From: an uncultured Clostridium sp.
GTDB lineage: Bacteria; Bacillota_A; Clostridia; TANB77; CAG-508
NCBI GenBank assembly: GCA_905200315.1
Contig: CAJKKA010000077.1
Coordinates: forward strand, 1 to 7,722
Length of the DNA: 7,722 bases
Direction of reading: 5' to 3'
Position 1 is the stretch's first letter, and each line of letters starts with the position of its first letter. Below are positions 4,617 to 7,722 of the stretch, piece by piece. Position numbers and translations under genes: made by a program. The notes beneath the pieces are model-generated. The model did not search any database, was not told the origin of the DNA, and saw only the letters and a program-made list of their open reading frames with translations.

Positions 4617-7337
4617 TTATTCATCTTTAAATGTGTTTATTTTTAACATTTTAAATATTTCAACTATAACTATTGGCATAAGAACAAGTATTATTAATTC
4701 TATTATATTGTCTTTTGGTAATAATGGTATGCTAAATATGTGTCTTAAAGCTGGTATAAATAATATTACTAAAACTAATACAAGTGATATTCCTGTATTT
4801 ATTAATAGTTTTTTATTATTAAATAATTCTTTGCTAAATATTGTTTTCTTGTTGTTTCTTACATTAAATACATGTGCAAGCTCTCCTACTGATAGTGTTA
4901 TAAATGCCATTGTTTGACCCACTTCTACTTTTGATTCATCTAAAGTAAGTCCTTCTATTGGAGTTTTTGTTGTAGCCATTCCTATAATAAATGCTGCAAG
5001 CGTAAGCAAACCAACCATTATTCCTTGGTATACTACTCTATAGGTCATTCCTTTAGTGAATACACCTTTTGATGGTTTTAAAGGTTTTCTTTTCATTATT
5101 TCTTTGTCTGCAGGATCGAACGCAAGTGCTAATGCAGGAAGTGAATCTGTTACTAAATTTACCCATAAAATGTGTATTGGTAATAATACTTCTATTAATT
5201 CTACATCTGTTACTCCACACCATTTTGCAAGTAATGGCGTTAATAGTGTTGCAACAAATAGAACTATTACCTCTCCTATATTTGATGATATTAAAAATTG
5301 TATTACTTTTAATATATTGTCATATATTCTTCTACCTTCTTCAACTGCTGAAACTATTGTTGCAAAATTGTCATCTGTTAATATAACATCTGCAGCTTCT
5401 TTGGCAACTTCTGTTCCTACATTTCCCATTGCACAACCTATATCTGCAGTTTTTAATGCTGGACTATCGTTTACCCCATCTCCTGTCATAGCAACTATTT
5501 CTCCATTTGCTTGCCATGCTTTTACTATTCTAACTTTGTGTTCTGGAGATACTCTTGCATATACAGAATATTTTCTTATATTTTTTGTTAATTCTTCATC
5601 AGATATTTTTTCAAGTTCTTCTCCTGTCAATGCTTCGTTTTCATTTTCTAAAATTCCAAGTTGTTTTGCTATTGCCATTGCAGTTATTTTATGGTCTCCT
5701 GTAATCATTACAGTTTTTATTCCTGCTGTTTTACATTTTTCTACTGCATGTTTTGCTTCTTCACGTGGTGGGTCTATCATTCCTAACATTCCGATAAATA
5801 TTAAGTCGTTTTCTATGTTTTCTAGCTCTTCTTTGTCTGGTTTGTGGTCCATTTCTTTATATGCAAAACCTAAAACTCTGAGTGCATTTTTTGCCATTTC
5901 TTCATTTGCGGAATTTATTTCTACTTTATAATTTTCTAAGTCTGTTCTTAATTCTCCATCTATTTCATAACCTTTACAAATTCTTAATAATTCATCTATT
6001 CCACCTTTTGTATATACTCTGTATAGGTTATCTGCTACTTTATGAATTGTTGTCATTAATTTTCTATCGGAATCGAATGGTACCTCTGCAATTCTTGGCA
6101 TATCTGAATATACACTTGAATCGAAGTTAAATTTGAATGCAACTTCTGTTAAAGCTGTTTCTGTTGGGTCTCCTGTAAGACTTCCATCTTCTAGTATTTT
6201 TGAATCGTTACAAAGTATAGCATTATTTAGAAGCTGAAAAATTTCGTTGTCCATTTTTATATTTTCTATATCTATAAGTTTTTTATTCCAAAATGCTTTT
6301 TTTACTGTCATTTTGTTTTGTGTAAGTGTTCCTGTTTTATCTGAACATATTACTGTACTACTTCCAAGTGTTTCTACTGCTGGCAATTTTTTTACTATTG
6401 CATTTTTCTTTACCATTTTTTGAACACCTATTGCAAGCACTATAGTTGATACTGCAACTAGGCCTTCTGGAATTGCCGCAACGGCTAAACTTACAGCTAC
6501 CATAAACATATTTATTATTTCTTTGCCTTGTATAATTCCAATTAAAAATATTACTATACAAATTATAATTGCTGCAATTCCAAGTGTTTTACCAAGTTTA
6601 TTTAGCTTTGTTTGAAGCGGTGTTTCTTGCTTTTCTGTATTGTTTAGCATATTAGCTATTTTACCAACTTCTGTATTCATTCCTGTTGCAACAACTATTG
6701 CTTCTCCTCTACCATATGTTATTAAGCTTGATGAAAATAGCATATTTATTCTATCTCCAACACCTATTTCCCTTTCTTCTATTTTACTTGCCATTTTTTC
6801 TATTGGTAAAGATTCACCTGTTAAAGATGCTTCTTGTGACTTTAAGTTTACTGCTTCTGTAATTCTTAAATCTGCAGAAATGTAATCTCCTGTTTCTATT
6901 ACAACAACATCTCCTGGGACTAAATTACTTGAAGGTATAACCTCTACTTTACCATTTCTCTTTACTTTTACGGCGTGGCTACTTAATTTTTGCAATGCTT
7001 CTAAAGATTTCTCAGCTTTATTTTCTTGGCTAACTCCTATAATAGCATTTACTATTACAACTATTAAAATTACAATAGTATCTGTAATTCCTTCGCCTTG
7101 TGCTACACCAACAATTCCTGAAATAATTGCTGCAATAATTAAAATAATTATTGAAAAATCTTTAAACTGCTCTAAAATTTTCGAAAATGTACTTTTTTTC
7201 TTTTTCCCTTTTAATTCATTCAAACCATATTTTTTTAGTCGCTCTTTTACTTCATTATCATTTAATCCATTTTCTAAATTTGTTTTTAGTTCTGTTTCAA
7301 CCTCTTTTACAGTTTGATTAAACCAATTTTTCTCCAT
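4617..7337 (-). CDS. PMCA/SERCA-type cation-translocating P-type ATPase (Ca2+ and/or Mn2+ export)
   Basis: A 906-aa P2-type ATPase in the plasma membrane. It would pump a divalent cation out of the cell by the phosphoenzyme cycle. Order: N-terminal cation-ATPase region (1-60), M1/M2 (about 62-101), A-domain SLTGES (171-176), M3/M4 (about 252-303) with AIPEGL (288-293), phosphorylation motif CSDKTGTLT (331-339, Asp333), nucleotide-domain YTKGG (442-446), DPPR (522-525), MITGDH (544-549), hinge TGDGVNDSPAL (618-628), then M5-M10 (about 677-896). Residues equivalent to the SERCA calcium ligands are all present: Glu291 (M4), Asn686 and Glu689 (M5), Asn727, Thr730 and Asp731 (M6), Glu819 (M8). Length is normal. 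ATG start with a strong AAGGAGG (7344-7350). Upstream lie a consensus promoter and a riboswitch-like leader, which points to regulation by metal, probably Mn2+. Annotation pipelines may call it calcium-transporting; the leader makes Mn2+ equally likely. Confidence 0.93.
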   Translation of the reverse strand: MEKNWFNQTVKEVETELKTNLENGLNDNEVKERLKKYGLNELKGKKKKSTFSKILEQFKDFSIIILIIAAIISGIVGVAQGEGITDTIVILIVVIVNAIIGVSQENKAEKSLEALQKLSSHAVKVKRNGKVEVIPSSNLVPGDVVVIETGDYISADLRITEAVNLKSQEASLTGESLPIEKMASKIEEREIGVGDRINMLFSSSLITYGRGEAIVVATGMNTEVGKIANMLNNTEKQETPLQTKLNKLGKTLGIAAIIICIVIFLIGIIQGKEIINMFMVAVSLAVAAIPEGLVAVSTIVLAIGVQKMVKKNAIVKKLPAVETLGSSTVICSDKTGTLTQNKMTVKKAFWNKKLIDIENIKMDNEIFQLLNNAILCNDSKILEDGSLTGDPTETALTEVAFKFNFDSSVYSDMPRIAEVPFDSDRKLMTTIHKVADNLYRVYTKGGIDELLRICKGYEIDGELRTDLENYKVEINSANEEMAKNALRVLGFAYKEMDHKPDKEELENIENDLIFIGMLGMIDPPREEAKHAVEKCKTAGIKTVMITGDHKITAMAIAKQLGILENENEALTGEELEKISDEELTKNIRKYSVYARVSPEHKVRIVKAWQANGEIVAMTGDGVNDSPALKTADIGCAMGNVGTEVAKEAADVILTDDNFATIVSAVEEGRRIYDNILKVIQFLISSNIGEVIVLFVATLLTPLLAKWCGVTDVELIEVLLPIHILWVNLVTDSLPALALAFDPADKEIMKRKPLKPSKGVFTKGMTYRVVYQGIMVGLLTLAAFIIGMATTKTPIEGLTLDESKVEVGQTMAFITLSVGELAHVFNVRNNKKTIFSKELFNNKKLLINTGISLVLVLVILFIPALRHIFSIPLLPKDNIIELIILVLMPIVIVEIFKMLKINTFKDE

Positions 7338-7395
7338 ATATTTCCTCCTTGTTTATATTATTTTACAAAAATCCCTTTTTATGTAGATATAATAA

Positions 7396-7445
7396 AAATA
7401 ATGAGAATCATCTGCAGAAAAGTCTACAGATAAGTCTCATTATTT
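7396..7445 (-). terminator. Riboswitch-controlled terminator ahead of the ATPase gene
   Basis: A long hairpin on the minus strand. The outer 11-bp stem is AAATAATGAGA (7435-7445) with TCTCATTATTT (7396-7406). After a 3x3 internal loop, an inner stem ATCTGTAG (7424-7431) pairs with CTGCAGAT (7410-7417), with one mismatch and a 6-nt loop. The 3' arm runs into a T-rich tract (TTTTTATTATAT). It lies inside the ATPase leader, upstream of the ribosome binding site. Its 5' arms overlap the 3' closing strand of the aptamer, so the two structures cannot coexist. Confidence 0.75.
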
Positions 7446-7524
7446 AAAATATAGACAGATTTTAAAAATCGGTTATGTTGCCTATATTACATATTTTATT
7501 AATATGCCAATTACTCCCTTATCT
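7428..7524 (-). promoter_or_regulatory. yybP-ykoY-like (Mn2+) riboswitch aptamer in the ATPase leader
   Basis: Read on the minus strand. P1 is AGATAAG (7518-7524) with CTTATCT (7428-7434), 7 bp. Its upper end opens into GGAGTAA (7511-7517) on one side and TGAGA (7435-7439) on the other. This matches the yybP-ykoY pattern in which AAAGG-GGAGUAG faces GCAAGA-CCUUU. P2 is CATATT/AATATG (7501-7506, 7490-7495) with a 5-nt loop. P3 is AATATAG/CTATATT (7482-7488, 7448-7454), with an internal loop GCAACATAACC opposite TGT, capped by GATTT/AAATC (7466-7470, 7458-7462). The class senses Mn2+ and is known to precede related P-type ATPases (Lactococcus yoaB, pneumococcal mgtA). Caveats: I see no counterpart of the extra helix between P3 and the 3' strand in the Lactococcus RNA, and the internal loop was compared from memory only. 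Confidence 0.7.
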
Positions 7525-7532
7525 TTGCCTGA

Positions 7533-7561
7533 ATTATATATTAATTGTATTTTCTTTTCAA
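7533..7561 (-). promoter_or_regulatory. Sigma-A-type promoter of the ATPase gene
   Basis: TTGAAA (7556-7561), a 17-nt spacer and a perfect TATAAT (7533-7538) on the minus strand. Transcription would start near 7526, two or three bases before the first paired base of the aptamer. This independently supports that the following structure is a transcript leader (about 190 nt to the ATG). Confidence 0.85.
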
Positions 7562-7598
7562 GTTTTTATAACAAATTTAATAAATTTGTAAATTAGTA

Positions 7599-7628
7599 TT
7601 GACAAATAATAGAATAATAGGTTAAAAT
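7599..7628 (+). promoter_or_regulatory. Promoter of the tRNA-His gene
   Basis: A perfect TTGACA (7599-7604), an 18-nt spacer and TAAAAT (7623-7628). The start would be near 7635, giving a short 5' leader before the tRNA. The leader contains a small GTG..GCG/CGC..CAC foldback (about 7637-7659) that RNase P processing would remove. The promoter diverges from that of the ATPase gene, with 37 bp between the two -35 boxes. Confidence 0.8.
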
Positions 7629-7662
7629 ATTAACTGTGCTAGCGATAAGCGCATAACACTAT

Positions 7663-7722
7663 GGTGGATGTAGCGTAGTTGGTTAACGCGTCAGATTGTG
7701 GCTCTGAAGATCGAGGGTTCGA
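7663..7722 (+). tRNA. tRNA-His (anticodon GTG), 3' end cut by the window edge
   Basis: The cloverleaf is readable from the 5' end. It starts with the extra G(-1) typical of tRNA-His at 7663. The acceptor strand GTGGATG (7664-7670) is followed by T8 A9, a D arm GCGT/ACGC with AGTTGGTTA, and G26. The anticodon arm is TCAGA/TCTGA, closing a TTGTGGC loop with anticodon GTG at 7698-7700. A 5-nt variable loop and the start of the T arm (GAGGG TTCGA) follow. The remaining T stem, acceptor 3' strand and any encoded CCA lie past the right edge. Confidence 0.93.

Noticed and set aside
5056..5931. Long open frame (291 codons) on the plus strand
   Set aside because: It lies wholly antisense to the ATPase gene, whose motifs are unmistakable. 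The translation is low-complexity, Ser/Phe/Ile-rich, and no ribosome binding site precedes it.
6358..6561. Minus-strand open frame of 67 codons
   Set aside because: It is an alternative frame inside the ATPase M3-M4 region and has no ribosome binding site or family resemblance.
1..7722. CRISPR array, prophage or defence island
   Set aside because: No regularly spaced direct repeats and no phage or defence genes were seen; apart from the RAYT remnant and the doubtful 36-codon frame, all genes belong to known housekeeping or stress families.

Overview
The window looks like a piece of chromosome from a low-GC, Gram-positive, endospore-forming Bacillota, most likely a Clostridia-type lineage. 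The evidence is a very AT-rich base composition, AAGGAG-type ribosome binding sites, TATAAT/TTGAnA promoters, and a spore photoproduct lyase gene. The standard bacterial code fits: Trp residues are TGG, and genes end at TAA or TAG. Every protein gene reads on the minus strand. The only plus-strand gene is a tRNA-His, cut by the right edge.

Layout from right to left, which is the direction of transcription. A tRNA-His gene with its own promoter (7599-7722) diverges from a strong promoter at 7533-7561. That promoter drives a leader of about 190 nt and then a 906-aa PMCA/SERCA-type cation-pumping P-type ATPase (4617-7337). The leader folds by eye into a yybP-ykoY-like (manganese) aptamer. The 3' strand of its closing helix overlaps the 5' arm of a long terminator hairpin, so the two folds exclude each other, as in a transcriptional ON switch. 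This is the most informative part of the window. A hairpin in the short spacer after the ATPase gene precedes a HAD-family phosphatase (3935-4573). Next comes trmB (tRNA guanine-N7 methyltransferase, 3199-3861), with a consensus promoter and its own terminator. It is followed by splB (spore photoproduct lyase, 2120-3118) and a Dps-type ferritin (1614-2042) that ends at a terminator.

Further left, a two-gene unit carries a small (p)ppGpp synthetase (884-1486) and a free-standing OmpR-type winged-helix DNA-binding protein (568-864). After it come a GC-rich REP-like hairpin, an intrinsic terminator and a second REP-like hairpin. That second hairpin sits just ahead of a frameshifted REP-associated tyrosine transposase (RAYT, IS200-like) that runs off the left edge.

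Functionally the region gathers stress and homeostasis genes: metal export (ATPase plus riboswitch), iron and oxidant protection of DNA (Dps), UV repair in germinating spores (SplB), alarmone signalling (SAS) and tRNA modification (TrmB). The promoters and terminators suggest several small units rather than one operon. The less ordinary points are the riboswitch architecture, a Cys-to-Ser change at the predicted hydrogen-donor position of SplB, the alarmone synthetase/winged-helix pair, a palindrome cluster before dps, and the REP/RAYT remnant.
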